DNA from: Mycobacterium sp. Root135
GTDB taxonomy: Bacteria; Actinomycetota; Actinomycetes; Mycobacteriales; Mycobacteriaceae
Direction of reading: 5' to 3'
Length of the DNA stretch: 64,000 bases
Assembly: GCF_001426545.1 (NCBI RefSeq)
Contig: NZ_LMEZ01000006.1
Location: 227,918-291,917 of the forward strand
A model generated the notes under the pieces. It saw only the letters and a program-made list of their open reading frames with translations, was not told where the DNA came from and did not search any database. A program made the position numbers and the translations under genes. Numbering within the stretch: the stretch's first letter is position 1; the number at the start of each line of letters is the position of its first letter. This document shows, piece by piece, positions 1 to 7,829 of the stretch.

Positions 1-639
1 CAGCTGGTCCTATTCGATCTCGACGGTACGCTCACCGATTCCGCTCCCGGCATCGTGGCGAGTTTCCGCCAGGCGCTGGGTGAGATCGGTGCGGCAGTGC
101 CCGACGGCGACCTCGCAAGCCTGGTCGTCGGCCCGCCCATGCACCAGACGCTGGCGGCGATGGGCCTCGGCGATCGGGCGGATCAGGCCTTCGCTGCCTA
201 CCGCGCCGACTACACCACCAGGGGCTGGTCGATGAACAGCCTTTTCGACGGCGTTACCGACCTCCTGACCGACTTGCGCACGGCCGGGGTGCGACTGGCG
301 GTCGCCACCTCGAAGAACGAGGTGACGGCCCGACGAATCATCGAGCACTTCGACATCGAGGAGCACTTCGAGGTGATCGCCGGAGCGAGCACCGACGGCG
401 TTCGCTCGGCCAAGGCCGACGTGGTAGCCCATGCCCTGGCCCAACTCGGACCACTGCCGGAGCGGGTGCTGATGGTGGGCGACCGCTCCCACGACGTGCT
501 CGGCGCGGCCAGTCACGGCATCGACACCGTGGTCGTGGAATGGGGTTACGGCGCCTCGGACTTCGACGGTCCCGACGCGGTGAGCGCGTTCAAGCACGTG
601 GCGACGATGGCCGATCTGCGGGAGGTGCTCGGTGTCTGA
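1..639 (+). CDS. ptkA: HAD-superfamily protein PtkA, 5' end missing
   Basis: The frame is open from the first base, so the start codon lies outside the window; 212 codons are visible. HAD motif I reads DLDGTLTDS at visible residues 6-14, the Ser/Thr motif is in VATSK near residue 101, and the acidic motif is MVGDRSHD near 158. The layout is that of phosphoglycolate-phosphatase-like HAD proteins. In M. tuberculosis the homologue (Rv2232) is described as a protein tyrosine kinase that phosphorylates PtpA. The next gene is ptpA and its GTG start overlaps this stop by 8 bases, which supports that identity. A plain HAD phosphatase activity cannot be excluded from sequence. Confidence 0.9.
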   Translation, partial: QLVLFDLDGTLTDSAPGIVASFRQALGEIGAAVPDGDLASLVVGPPMHQTLAAMGLGDRADQAFAAYRADYTTRGWSMNSLFDGVTDLLTDLRTAGVRLAVATSKNEVTARRIIEHFDIEEHFEVIAGASTDGVRSAKADVVAHALAQLGPLPERVLMVGDRSHDVLGAASHGIDTVVVEWGYGASDFDGPDAVSAFKHVATMADLREVLGV

Positions 640-1165
640 GCACCGGCGGGCAGGAGCGCAGCGACCCGGGGATTGGACTCAGCTGCACGTGACGTTCGTG
701 TGCTCGGGCAACATCTGCCGGTCCCCGATGGCCGACAAGATGTTCGCCCATCAGATCGCCGAACGCGGCCTCGCAGAGGCGGTTCGGGTCTCCAGCGCGG
801 GAACGGGCAGCTGGCACGTCGGAGACCCCGCCCACGAACGGGCGGTCCACGTACTGCGTGAGCACGGCTATCCGACGTCGCACCAGGCGTCCCACGTGGG
901 GGACGACCACATGGCGGCCGACATGGTCGTCGCGATGGGGCGCAACCACGTCCGTATCCTGCGGGATCTCGGCGTGGCCGAGGACCGGATCCGGATGATG
1001 CGCTCGTTCGACCCTCGCTCGGCGGCCAACGCGTTGGACGTCGAGGACCCCTATTACGGGACGCTCGAGGACTACGAGGAGACCTTCGCCGTTATCGAAG
1101 CGTCGCTGCCCGGGCTGCACGCCTGGGTCGACGACCGACTCGCCGCACGCGAGGCCGCGAGCTGA
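632..1165 (+). CDS. ptpA: Low-molecular-weight protein tyrosine phosphatase PtpA
   Basis: This 177-aa protein belongs to the low-molecular-weight tyrosine phosphatases. The P-loop CSGNICRS spans residues 24-31 (nucleophile Cys24, phosphate-binding Arg30), and the general acid Asp139 sits in DPYYG. The tyrosine pair 141/142 matches the pair that PtkA phosphorylates in M. tuberculosis. In pathogens PtpA is secreted and acts on host proteins; in an environmental species the substrate is unknown. The GTG start gives about 13 more N-terminal residues than I recall for the M. tuberculosis protein; no better internal start lies before the P-loop. The gene overlaps ptkA upstream, and its TGA overlaps the ATG of the SURF1 gene (ATGA), so the three are probably one transcript. 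Confidence 0.95.
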   Translation: MSEHRRAGAQRPGDWTQLHVTFVCSGNICRSPMADKMFAHQIAERGLAEAVRVSSAGTGSWHVGDPAHERAVHVLREHGYPTSHQASHVGDDHMAADMVVAMGRNHVRILRDLGVAEDRIRMMRSFDPRSAANALDVEDPYYGTLEDYEETFAVIEASLPGLHAWVDDRLAAREAAS

Positions 1166-2025
1166 TGCCTACTGAATCCCCGGGTCGCTCCGCTCCTGCC
1201 CTCCGACGCTTCGCGTTCTTGTTGAAGCCACAATGGCTCGCGCTCTACGTCGTCGCGATCGCCTTTGCGTACCTGTGCTTCACCGTGCTGGCACCGTGGC
1301 AGCTTGGCAAGAACACGACGACGTCTCGGGAGAACGCCCAGATCTCCAACTCGGTGTCCCAGGCACCGGTTCCGGTGACGACGCTTCTGCCGCAACAGGA
1401 TTCCTCGGCGCCTGGCGACCAGTGGCGACAGGTCACCGCCACCGGCAGGTATCAGCCGGAGGCCCAGGTGTTGGTGCGCCTGCGCGTCGTCGACGGCAAC
1501 CCGGCCTATGAGGTGCTCCTGCCGTTCCACGTCGACGGCGGCCCCACCGTTCTCGTCGACCGCGGCTACGTCAAACCCGACCGCGGCACCGACGTGCCGG
1601 AGTTCGCCGCACCTCCTACCGGGACGGTGACGATCACCGCCCGGTTGCGTGATCCCGAATCCGTCGTCGTCGGCAAGGAACCGTTCAGCGAGAACGGAAT
1701 TCAGCAGGTGTACTCGATCAACCCCGGCCAGGTGGCCCAGGTGACGGGCGTTCCGCTGACGGGGTCCTACCTTCAACTCGTCGACGGTCAGCCCGGCGGG
1801 CTCGGGGTGATCGGCCTCCCCCATCTCGACGCGGGGCCGTTCCTGTCCTACGGCATCCAGTGGATCGCGTTCGGGATCATCGCGCCGATCGGCGTGGGGT
1901 ACTTCGTGTTGGCCGAGGTCAAGCAGCGCCGCCGGGAGAAAGCTCAGAGCGATTCGCGGGCCGCCACGCCGGCGCCGCTCACCGCGGAGCAGAAACTCGC
2001 CGACCGTTACGGCAGACGGCAGTGA
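1165..2025 (+). CDS. SURF1 family cytochrome oxidase biogenesis protein
   Basis: This 286-aa membrane protein has the SURF1 layout: one N-terminal transmembrane segment at about residues 22-42, a long extracytoplasmic domain, and a second segment at about 228-250 followed by a charged cytoplasmic tail. Family signatures are APWQLGK after the first segment, VDRGYVKPD in the middle and SYGIQWIAFG before the second segment. SURF1 proteins help assemble the haem-copper centre of cytochrome c oxidase. The ATG overlaps the ptpA stop. The 3' end overlaps the convergent cobD gene by 47 bases. It corresponds to Rv2235 by position. Confidence 0.9.
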   Translation: MPTESPGRSAPALRRFAFLLKPQWLALYVVAIAFAYLCFTVLAPWQLGKNTTTSRENAQISNSVSQAPVPVTTLLPQQDSSAPGDQWRQVTATGRYQPEAQVLVRLRVVDGNPAYEVLLPFHVDGGPTVLVDRGYVKPDRGTDVPEFAAPPTGTVTITARLRDPESVVVGKEPFSENGIQQVYSINPGQVAQVTGVPLTGSYLQLVDGQPGGLGVIGLPHLDAGPFLSYGIQWIAFGIIAPIGVGYFVLAEVKQRRREKAQSDSRAATPAPLTAEQKLADRYGRRQ

Positions 2026-2953
2026 CCATCACCGCCGCGACCGCAGCGGCGAGCTGAACGGCGCGCGACAACCGCACCGACCGCGTGACGTCGGCGACGT
2101 CAGGGGCGCGGCCCTCCCCCAGCGTCGGCCGGATCTCCAGGCGGTGGGCGTATTGCGTTGGCCCGCCCAGCCTCACGCCGAGGGCGCCGGCGAACGACGC
2201 TTCGGCCACCCCTGCGTTGGGGCTCGGGTGGCTGGCGGCGTCGCGGCGCCAGGCGGCCACCGCCGCCCGCGGGGATCCCGAGACGACGGGTGCGCACAGC
2301 ACCGTGAGGAGCCCCGTGGCGCGGGCGGGCAGGTAGTTGGCGACGTCGTCGAATCGGGCTGCCGCCCAACCGAACTGAAGAAGGCGCGGCGACTTGTGGC
2401 CGATCATCGCATCCAGGGTGTTGGCTCCCCGGTAGACCAGTAGGCCGGGCACCCCGCCGACCGCGCCCCACCACAGCGGTGCCACTTGCGCGTCGGCGGT
2501 GTTTTCGGCGACCGACTCGACCGTGGCCCGCGCGATGCCTTCCTCGTCCAACGAGTTGGGATCGCGCCCGCACAGCGACGGCACCAACTCCCTGGCGGAG
2601 TCGAGGTCACCGTTCTCGAGCCGACGGGCCATGTCGGCCCCGGTGCGGCCCAGCGACGTCCCACCCAACACGACGAAGGTGGCGGCGGCCGTGACCGCAG
2701 CCGTCCAACCCGGTCCGCGCCGCGCCGCCATTCGCTCGGCCACCCCGCCGAGCACGCCGAGCCCTCCGAGCAGAATCCCGGTGTGCGCGACACCGGCGAG
2801 CCGGCGATCGGAGTAGGTCAGCCGTTCCAACGACATCGCCGCGGTGCCGAAGGCCGCCACGGGATGGCCCCGGCGCGGGTCGCCCCACAGCACGTCGGCC
2901 AGGTATCCCGCGGCCAGACCGACGGCTCTGCCGCGACGGATGGACTGGGACAC
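1979..2953 (-). CDS. cobD: Cobalamin biosynthesis protein CobD/CbiB
   Basis: This 324-aa polytopic membrane protein belongs to the CobD/CbiB family, which joins aminopropanol (or its phosphate) to cobyric acid to make adenosylcobinamide in the late steps of B12 synthesis. Family signatures include GDPRRGHPVAAFG near the N terminus, LCGRDPNSLDEEGIARATVESVAENTAD-type sequence around residues 148-175, and TLDAMIGHKSPR in the second half. The start is GTG. The 3' end runs into the SURF1 gene on the other strand. Other cob genes are not in the window; the same isolated placement beside ptpA is seen in M. tuberculosis (Rv2236c). Confidence 0.92.
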   Translation of the reverse strand: MSQSIRRGRAVGLAAGYLADVLWGDPRRGHPVAAFGTAAMSLERLTYSDRRLAGVAHTGILLGGLGVLGGVAERMAARRGPGWTAAVTAAATFVVLGGTSLGRTGADMARRLENGDLDSARELVPSLCGRDPNSLDEEGIARATVESVAENTADAQVAPLWWGAVGGVPGLLVYRGANTLDAMIGHKSPRLLQFGWAAARFDDVANYLPARATGLLTVLCAPVVSGSPRAAVAAWRRDAASHPSPNAGVAEASFAGALGVRLGGPTQYAHRLEIRPTLGEGRAPDVADVTRSVRLSRAVQLAAAVAAVMVTAVCRNGRRVSAPR

Positions 2954-2996
2954 CCCGGCAGCGTCTCACGAGGGCGGTGCGCCGCCGCCGTCGGCG

Positions 2997-4550
2997 TCAG
3001 CCGCGGTGCCCTTCGTGGCGGTCCCGTCGACGGTCGTCACCGCGGCGCTCGCCCTTGTCCGCATCGCGTTTGTCCGCGTGTCGCTTGCCCGCGTCTGGCT
3101 TCGACGCGGCCGCAGGCTCCTTCTCGGGTGCCGCGGCCGAACGCCTGGGACCATCCGCTGCGGCCCTCGGCACCGACGGTGCCTGAGCCTCGCGTTCCGC
3201 GCGTCGGCTTTGCCGGTCCAGTTTGCGTTGGATGGCAACGTCTTTCGCCTGCGCCGCAACCGACCTCTCGCGGGCGGGCACGGCGACCTGCACCACGGCA
3301 TCCATCGGCTGCCGAAGGTCGGTGGTAGCGAACGAGGGGGTCGGGGTCTCGGCGATGACGGGCGGGGTGACGAGGTCGGCGGGCGCCTCCTGCTGCGTCT
3401 CGGGCAGGGCGAGTGCCATCCGCGCCAAGGCGGGCGTCGAGTCACCTCGTGACGTCAACTCACGAATCACGTAGGCCGCTGGCTTCCACGTGCCGTCGGA
3501 GCGGACGACGCCGAAGGTGTCCTCGGGGTCGGTGCTCGCGGTGTTGCGATCCTGCAGAGTCCACACGAACGTCGGACCGGTGTAGTCGAGCGTCCGCCAC
3601 GTCGTGAGCATGTCCTGGAGGTAGTCGGCTTGATTGGCCTCTCCGGCAACTGAACTCGGCTCGCCGTATTCGCTGGCCCAAATGAGCTTGTCGCCGTCGC
3701 CGTTGGCGACCATCAGGTCGTGTACGGCCGCCAGCTGGTTGATCGGCGAGTCGGGCAGATAACCGCCATCGGAGAACGGGGTCGTGTACTGATAGGGGTG
3801 GAACGACAGGGCGTCGAAGTACGGCTCTCCGCCTGCGCCGTAGATCCCGTCGACGAAGTCGATCGGGTTCATAGTGAAGTTGCCGTAGGTGACCACCGAG
3901 CCGACGACGCCGCCGATGACCGTGGCGTCTGGGTCGGCGGCCTTGATCTGCGGGTAGGCGGCCTTCAGCAGGTTCGTATAACCCGCCGGGTCGGGTTGCG
4001 GCGCGTAGAACAGGTACGCGTTGGGCTCGTTCCAAATCTCGTAGGCGCCAACCTTTCCCGCGTAGCGCTCGGCTACCGTGCCGGCGAACTGCCCGTAGGC
4101 GTCGGGCGACGCGGGAGCGCCGCTCAGGGCGGGTTGCCCCGGTTCGGTCGCCCAGAACGGGGTGGAGTTGATGACGCCGAGCACACCCATGCCGCGCGAG
4201 TCGGCGGCGTTGACCATGTAGTCGACGGTGCTCCAGTTGTAGTAGCCGGGATAGAACTCCACTCCGGCCCACGGAATCATCACCCGGACGTCTTCCACGC
4301 CCATCGCCTGCATTTGGTCGAGCTGGGCGTCGATCTGCGTCGGCGTCATGCCGTACAGGTCGGAGTCGGCGAATCCGATGGTGTCGCTGGATTCGTCGAT
4401 CGCCGCGAGAGGGACGACGTTCGTCGCCATCGTGCGCACGGTCGGCACCGTCGTGGTGGCGCCGACTGCGGAGATGGCCAAGGTCGCCACCCCCGCGACG
4501 ACGATTTTGTAAGCCGGTGAGTGGCAGCTCCTGTCAGCGCGTTGCCGCAT
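2997..4550 (-). CDS. Exported cellulase-like glycoside hydrolase
   Basis: This 517-aa protein begins with a basic stretch and a hydrophobic segment (about residues 15-32) that looks like a signal or anchor. A (beta/alpha)8 glycosidase domain covers about 55-385. IWNEPN at 172-177 gives the acid/base Glu175, and WASEYGEPS at 291-299 gives the probable nucleophile Glu294, the GH-A clan pattern (GH5/GH39-like). The last 100 residues are low-complexity and rich in Arg, Lys, Asp, Glu and Ala. The substrate is not evident; a wall polysaccharide such as arabinogalactan is a reasonable guess because a mycobacterial GH5 enzyme (GlfH1) acts there. A GGAAAGGA ribosome site precedes the ATG by about 8 bases. 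The gene stands alone between cobD and a long non-coding stretch. Confidence 0.85.
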   Translation of the reverse strand: MRQRADRSCHSPAYKIVVAGVATLAISAVGATTTVPTVRTMATNVVPLAAIDESSDTIGFADSDLYGMTPTQIDAQLDQMQAMGVEDVRVMIPWAGVEFYPGYYNWSTVDYMVNAADSRGMGVLGVINSTPFWATEPGQPALSGAPASPDAYGQFAGTVAERYAGKVGAYEIWNEPNAYLFYAPQPDPAGYTNLLKAAYPQIKAADPDATVIGGVVGSVVTYGNFTMNPIDFVDGIYGAGGEPYFDALSFHPYQYTTPFSDGGYLPDSPINQLAAVHDLMVANGDGDKLIWASEYGEPSSVAGEANQADYLQDMLTTWRTLDYTGPTFVWTLQDRNTASTDPEDTFGVVRSDGTWKPAAYVIRELTSRGDSTPALARMALALPETQQEAPADLVTPPVIAETPTPSFATTDLRQPMDAVVQVAVPARERSVAAQAKDVAIQRKLDRQSRRAEREAQAPSVPRAAADGPRRSAAAPEKEPAAASKPDAGKRHADKRDADKGERRGDDRRRDRHEGHRG

Positions 4551-5130
4551 GGCACATTTCCTTTCCTGAATACGTCTTCGCGGCTCGACGGTCTGCGTGG
4601 AACCGCGCTAGTTAAGTGATGCCCCGTTGCCATGTGACCCAACCCACAATTTTCTGCATAAATGCATCTGATCAGCGCGTTTACTCGAGGTGAAAGCGCC
4701 GAGCACAAACCCGCAGTCGACCCGGTTCGGTGACTTCAGCAAATTAATGGCCGGTGTGATTCGTAGCCCCGAAATCGCGCGTCATCGGGACATTTGATTT
4801 GCCGTCTGCCCGTCATAGTCGAATTGGGCACAAAGAATGAAGATCAAGGATGGCGTTTCACACGCGGCCACCGAAAACGTTTCAGTCGACGACCGTTCAC
4901 CATCGAAGATCGCGGCCGGTGGCGGTCGCCGGACCAGATCGGGCAGCGATTCTTCGTTTGCCAGATTCAGCGCAGGCGTCAAATCGACGGTGGCCGACGT
5001 GTACCGATCGCCTCACCCCGAACGCCGGACGGCGCCCGTCCACCGCGCACCATCGAACGCGTGTTCTAATGGATTTGCCCGCAGCGCCCCGCCGAATGCG
5101 GGCGCCGTTCCGAAGGAGAGAGCCGCACCG
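4551..5130. other. Long intergenic region with divergent promoters
   Basis: These 580 bases separate two divergent genes and hold no convincing coding sequence. The stretch from about 4600 to 4850 is noticeably richer in A and T than its surroundings and probably carries the promoter of the leftward glycoside hydrolase. An open frame in phase with the rightward gene extends back to 4837, but its composition looks non-coding and a strong ribosome site precedes the internal ATG at 5131. A LexA-like box lies at 5053-5068. Confidence 0.6.
5053..5068 (+). promoter_or_regulatory. Candidate LexA (SOS) box
   Basis: The sequence TCGAAC-GCGT-GTTCTA matches the mycobacterial LexA consensus TCGAAC-N4-GTTCGA at 11 of 12 fixed positions. 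It lies 62 bases before the ATG at 5131, a normal place for an operator. The consensus is established knowledge; binding here is inferred. Confidence 0.6.
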
Positions 5131-5571
5131 ATGACCGTAGACACCATGACAGCAGAAGCGCCGTCCACCGAGTTCGTCGCCCCCGTCGCGGCCGCCCGCG
5201 CACCCGGCACTGAGCCCACCACCGAGCCCACCCCCGAACCCGAAGTAGTCGCCGCGACCGAGGAAAAGCCCGTCAAGGCGCCGCGGAAGACGGCCGGCAA
5301 GAAGACCAAGACGCTCGAGTTGACCCTAACCGTCATCGGCACCGCCGACGGCGAATGGCGCGCAGAACTCAAGCAGGGCACCACCTTCCTGGCTCGCGAC
5401 CTCGCGGTCGCCGCGGCCGCCGTCTCCCGGGCGGCGAAGGAACTGCACGACGACCTCTCCACGCCGATCGACGCGGTCATCGAAGAGGCCCGCTCCCAGC
5501 AGGCCGCCAAGGTGGCCGCCCTCGAAGCCGAACTGGAAGCCGCGCGAAGGACCCTCGCCGACCTGGACTGA
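5131..5571 (+). CDS. Small actinobacterial protein with coiled-coil C terminus (DUF6319-like)
   Basis: The 146-aa product has three parts: a Pro/Glu/Thr-rich disordered N terminus (about 1-45), a Lys/Ala-rich basic patch KAPRKTAGKKTK (about 50-61), and a small folded region with LELTLTVIGTADGEW, ending in an Ala/Glu-rich helix likely to form a coiled coil (about 115-145). The Ala/Lys-rich patch resembles histone-like tails, but I do not recognise a DNA-binding fold. The general pattern recalls DUF6319 proteins of actinobacteria; that is a tentative match. The ATG was chosen because GAAGGAGAG sits about 9 bases upstream. The LexA-like box before it suggests induction by DNA damage. Function unknown. 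Confidence 0.75.
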   Translation: MTVDTMTAEAPSTEFVAPVAAARAPGTEPTTEPTPEPEVVAATEEKPVKAPRKTAGKKTKTLELTLTVIGTADGEWRAELKQGTTFLARDLAVAAAAVSRAAKELHDDLSTPIDAVIEEARSQQAAKVAALEAELEAARRTLADLD

Positions 5572-5608
5572 GATTCGCCCGCATCGACGAGGTCGACATA
5601 GACACATA

Positions 5609-5626
5609 TATAGCGTAACCGCTATA
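5609..5626. promoter_or_regulatory. Palindromic operator of the TA-like operon
   Basis: TATAGCG-TAAC-CGCTATA is a perfect 7-4-7 inverted repeat, directly before the HTH gene and overlapping its likely -10 element. The position suggests that the HTH protein represses its own operon. Confidence 0.65.
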
Positions 5627-5628
5627 GT
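5623..5628 (+). promoter_or_regulatory. -10 element for a leaderless transcript
   Basis: TATAGT fits the mycobacterial -10 consensus TANNNT. Seven bases separate it from the ATG at 5636, so transcription would begin at or next to the A of the start codon; no ribosome site is present. This decides for ATG 5636 over GTG 5630. Confidence 0.6.
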
Positions 5629-5635
5629 TGTGCAC

Positions 5636-6340
5636 ATGGCTGTTGTGATCACCACGCGGGAGGCCGCCCAACGACTGGGTGTACATGCCTCACGGGTGCG
5701 TGCACTCATTGCCGCGGGGAACTTGGCGGCCACACGCGCTGGCAACCAGTGGCTCGTGGATGCCGACAGCTTGGACCGACAAGCCGATCTCGTCGCCGCC
5801 GGTGCCACCGGACGACCCTTCGCTCCTCGCATAGCGTGGGCCGCCGCCGCCTTGTGCGACGACCTTGCCGACGGCATCTCCTCCGCCGAGCGGCATCGCC
5901 TGCGCAACCGCCTCGTACACGCCACGGCCAGCACAGTCGACACTTGCGCATTGGTTCGGCGATGGTTGTCGCGACGGGCACAGTCGTTGCACCGCTACCG
6001 AATTGGCGAACGCGACCTGGTCGAGCTCCTGGAAGCCCGTGGCGTCACACCCACGGGCATCAGCGCCGCCGACACTTACAACCTCGGACTGGCAACGGGC
6101 GGCGCCGCCGACGCCTACGTCAGCGAACACACCCGCCGCGAGCTCGAGAAGACGTACGTTCTCATCGACAGCGTCCGCGGCAATCTGACCCTGCGGGTTA
6201 CCGATGCGGCGATAGCCGACTTGACGAAGGCACCGCGGCTCATCGCAGGCGTCGACCTCGCCGACGACACGGATGCACGCACCCACGCTGCGGGATGCCG
6301 GCTGATCTCGGAAGCGCTTCGCGGGATCCAGGGGACGTGA
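5636..6340 (+). CDS. Excisionase-type HTH protein, probable antitoxin/autorepressor
   Basis: The 234-aa protein opens with a MerR/excisionase-type winged helix-turn-helix: TTREAAQRLGVHASRVRALI, then a glycine turn and NQWLVDADSLD (about residues 6-48). The rest is helical and charged, and I do not recognise it. The operon promoter carries a perfect palindrome and looks leaderless. The TGA overlaps the GTG of the next gene (GTGA), which encodes a nucleotidyltransferase-like protein. DNA-binding partner first and enzyme second, translationally coupled, is the layout of type II/IV toxin-antitoxin and abortive-infection pairs. The antitoxin role is inferred from this context only. A prophage or plasmid regulator is an alternative. 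Confidence 0.75.
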   Translation: MAVVITTREAAQRLGVHASRVRALIAAGNLAATRAGNQWLVDADSLDRQADLVAAGATGRPFAPRIAWAAAALCDDLADGISSAERHRLRNRLVHATASTVDTCALVRRWLSRRAQSLHRYRIGERDLVELLEARGVTPTGISAADTYNLGLATGGAADAYVSEHTRRELEKTYVLIDSVRGNLTLRVTDAAIADLTKAPRLIAGVDLADDTDARTHAAGCRLISEALRGIQGT

Positions 6341-7396
6341 CGCCCGGCCCGGGCAGCGCGGAGGCGTTGGCGGCCATCGCCGCGATCACCGGTCAGTCAC
6401 TGTCGAGCGCGACCGAAATTTTCCGCACCGCTCGGGCGTCCCGACCCGACGAGGCCCCCGCCGACGCAGCTGGCGTCGAACGAGCAGTCGACCGGTTGTG
6501 CACCCGTGTCGGGCTTGCGCCCGCGCTGATGCACGATGACCGCGACCACCACATCCGAGCGCTTCGCGAACTGATCTCAGGCAACACTCCCGCGGTAACC
6601 CGTGGTGACCTGAGCACCTGGGAGGAACTGCTGCGCAGTACGCCGCAGAAGATTCCAACCGTGCTCCGGGAACCAGTCGAGTTGCCCGACATGCCCGAAT
6701 ACCAACACGCGATGTGGACGACGCTGTTGGACTTCGAGGAGACCGACCCGCCGCCATGGGTGCTGGTCGGCGGACAGATGACCGCGCTACAGCTCGTCGA
6801 GCGCGGGAGCCCGGCACATCGACCGACCGACGACGGGGACCTGGTAGTCGGAGTGTGGACGCGGCGCGACGCGCTGAGAGGGACCACGACGTACCTGACC
6901 GGCCGCGGATTCGCCGAACAATCGACCAGCGACGGGTTTGGCTACCGCTTCACCCGGGGCAGAACGACGATCGACGTCATGATTCCCGAAGGGTTCGATC
7001 GCCAACGGCGTTACCCGACAACGGGTTCAGGACGACGTGGCCTGCAGGCCGACGGTGGAAATCAAGCACTGACTCGAGCCGAGCCTGCCGATCCGCCTCG
7101 ACGACCGGGTTGGCTACGTCCGCCGACCGACCCTCCTCGGGAGCTTGGTGGCCAAGGCCCGGGCGTGGACAGTCGACCTCCGCGACCCGGAACGCCACGC
7201 CCAGGACTTGATCGCGATGTCGGAAGTCGCACTGCGCGATCCACGCGCGGTGATCGGTCAGGCCCGTCCCGACGACCGCCGTGCAGTTCGTGCCGCCCTT
7301 CGAGCCCTGCCGGCCGACCATCGCCTCTGGCGTGCGGCCGAAGACCCTGCGGCCACTTACGCCCTACTCGAGCGGATGGCGCGCCCCCCCGACTAG
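6337..7396 (+). pseudogene. Nucleotidyltransferase (AbiEii-like) toxin gene with a frameshift
   Basis: The GTG overlaps the stop of the HTH gene. An N-terminal helical region of about 130 residues is followed by a nucleotidyltransferase-like core: PWVLVGGQMTALQL (near 140-153), then the acidic motif RPTDDGDLVVG (near 162-172), then TTIDVMIPEG. This resembles AbiEii/MenT-type toxins, which transfer nucleotides or act on tRNA. Near base 7084 (codon 249) the coding sense moves to another frame: SLPIRLDDRVGYVRRPTLLG and the following helical tail are read from about 7082 to the TAG at 7394. Without a correction the first frame runs on as Arg/Pro-rich nonsense into the next gene, to 7536. One extra C at about 7084 would explain it. 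It may be a real inactivating mutation or a sequencing error. Confidence 0.65.
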
Positions 7397-7443
7397 CCCA
7401 GTCGCACCAGTGCGACGACTCCGTCACCCGCTTGCGCACTGAT

Positions 7444-7463
7444 TCGATATCGGTCAATATCGA
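7444..7463. promoter_or_regulatory. Candidate ArsR operator
   Basis: TCGATAT-CGGTCA-ATATCGA is a perfect 7-6-7 inverted repeat ending three bases before the arsR GTG. ArsR/SmtB repressors bind imperfect palindromes of this size at their own promoters. Confidence 0.65.
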
Positions 7464-7466
7464 CAA

Positions 7467-7829
7467 GTGTCGAATCCAGAAACCGGGGCCGCGGATGACT
7501 GCTGCGTCAGGCCACCGCTGCTGCGGGAGCCGCTGACCGAGCTCGCCGCGGTCGAGATGGCCAAGAAACTGAAGGCGCTCGCCGATCCGGTGCGGTTGCG
7601 GTTGTTCAGCGCCATCGCCAGCCACGCCGGCGGCGAGGCCTGCGTGTGCGACGTCTCCGTGGGCGTGGACGTGTCGCAGCCCACGGTGTCGCACCATCTC
7701 AAGGTGCTGCGCGACGCAGGTCTGCTGACCTCGCAACGCCGGGCGTCCTGGGTGTACTACGCCGTCGTTCCCAAAGCGCTGCAAGAGATCTCGGCCCTGC
7801 TTGATCTCGCCACGCCGGTGACCGCGTGA
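7467..7829 (+). CDS. arsR: ArsR-family arsenic-responsive repressor (first copy)
   Basis: This 120-aa winged-helix protein carries the ArsR core LKALADPVRLRLFSAI, the metal-site helix EACVCDV and the recognition helix VSQPTVSHHLKVLRDAGLL. Cys12-Cys13 near the N terminus together with Cys59/Cys61 recall the site of Corynebacterium glutamicum ArsR, where a Cys pair and one more Cys bind As(III). It should repress its own operon until arsenite or antimonite binds. The GTG start follows a palindrome and has no good ribosome site, so translation may be leaderless. Its TGA overlaps the GTG of acr3. Confidence 0.93.
   Translation: MSNPETGAADDCCVRPPLLREPLTELAAVEMAKKLKALADPVRLRLFSAIASHAGGEACVCDVSVGVDVSQPTVSHHLKVLRDAGLLTSQRRASWVYYAVVPKALQEISALLDLATPVTA

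Noticed and set aside
4837..5130. In-frame upstream extension of the small LexA-box gene
   Set aside because: The extension has non-coding composition, contains the LexA box, and a strong ribosome site favours the ATG at 5131.
5749..7536. One long 595-codon + frame spanning the HTH and toxin genes
   Set aside because: The first third is out of frame with the HTH gene and the end is nonsense after the frameshift; only 6337 to about 7084 is coding in this frame.
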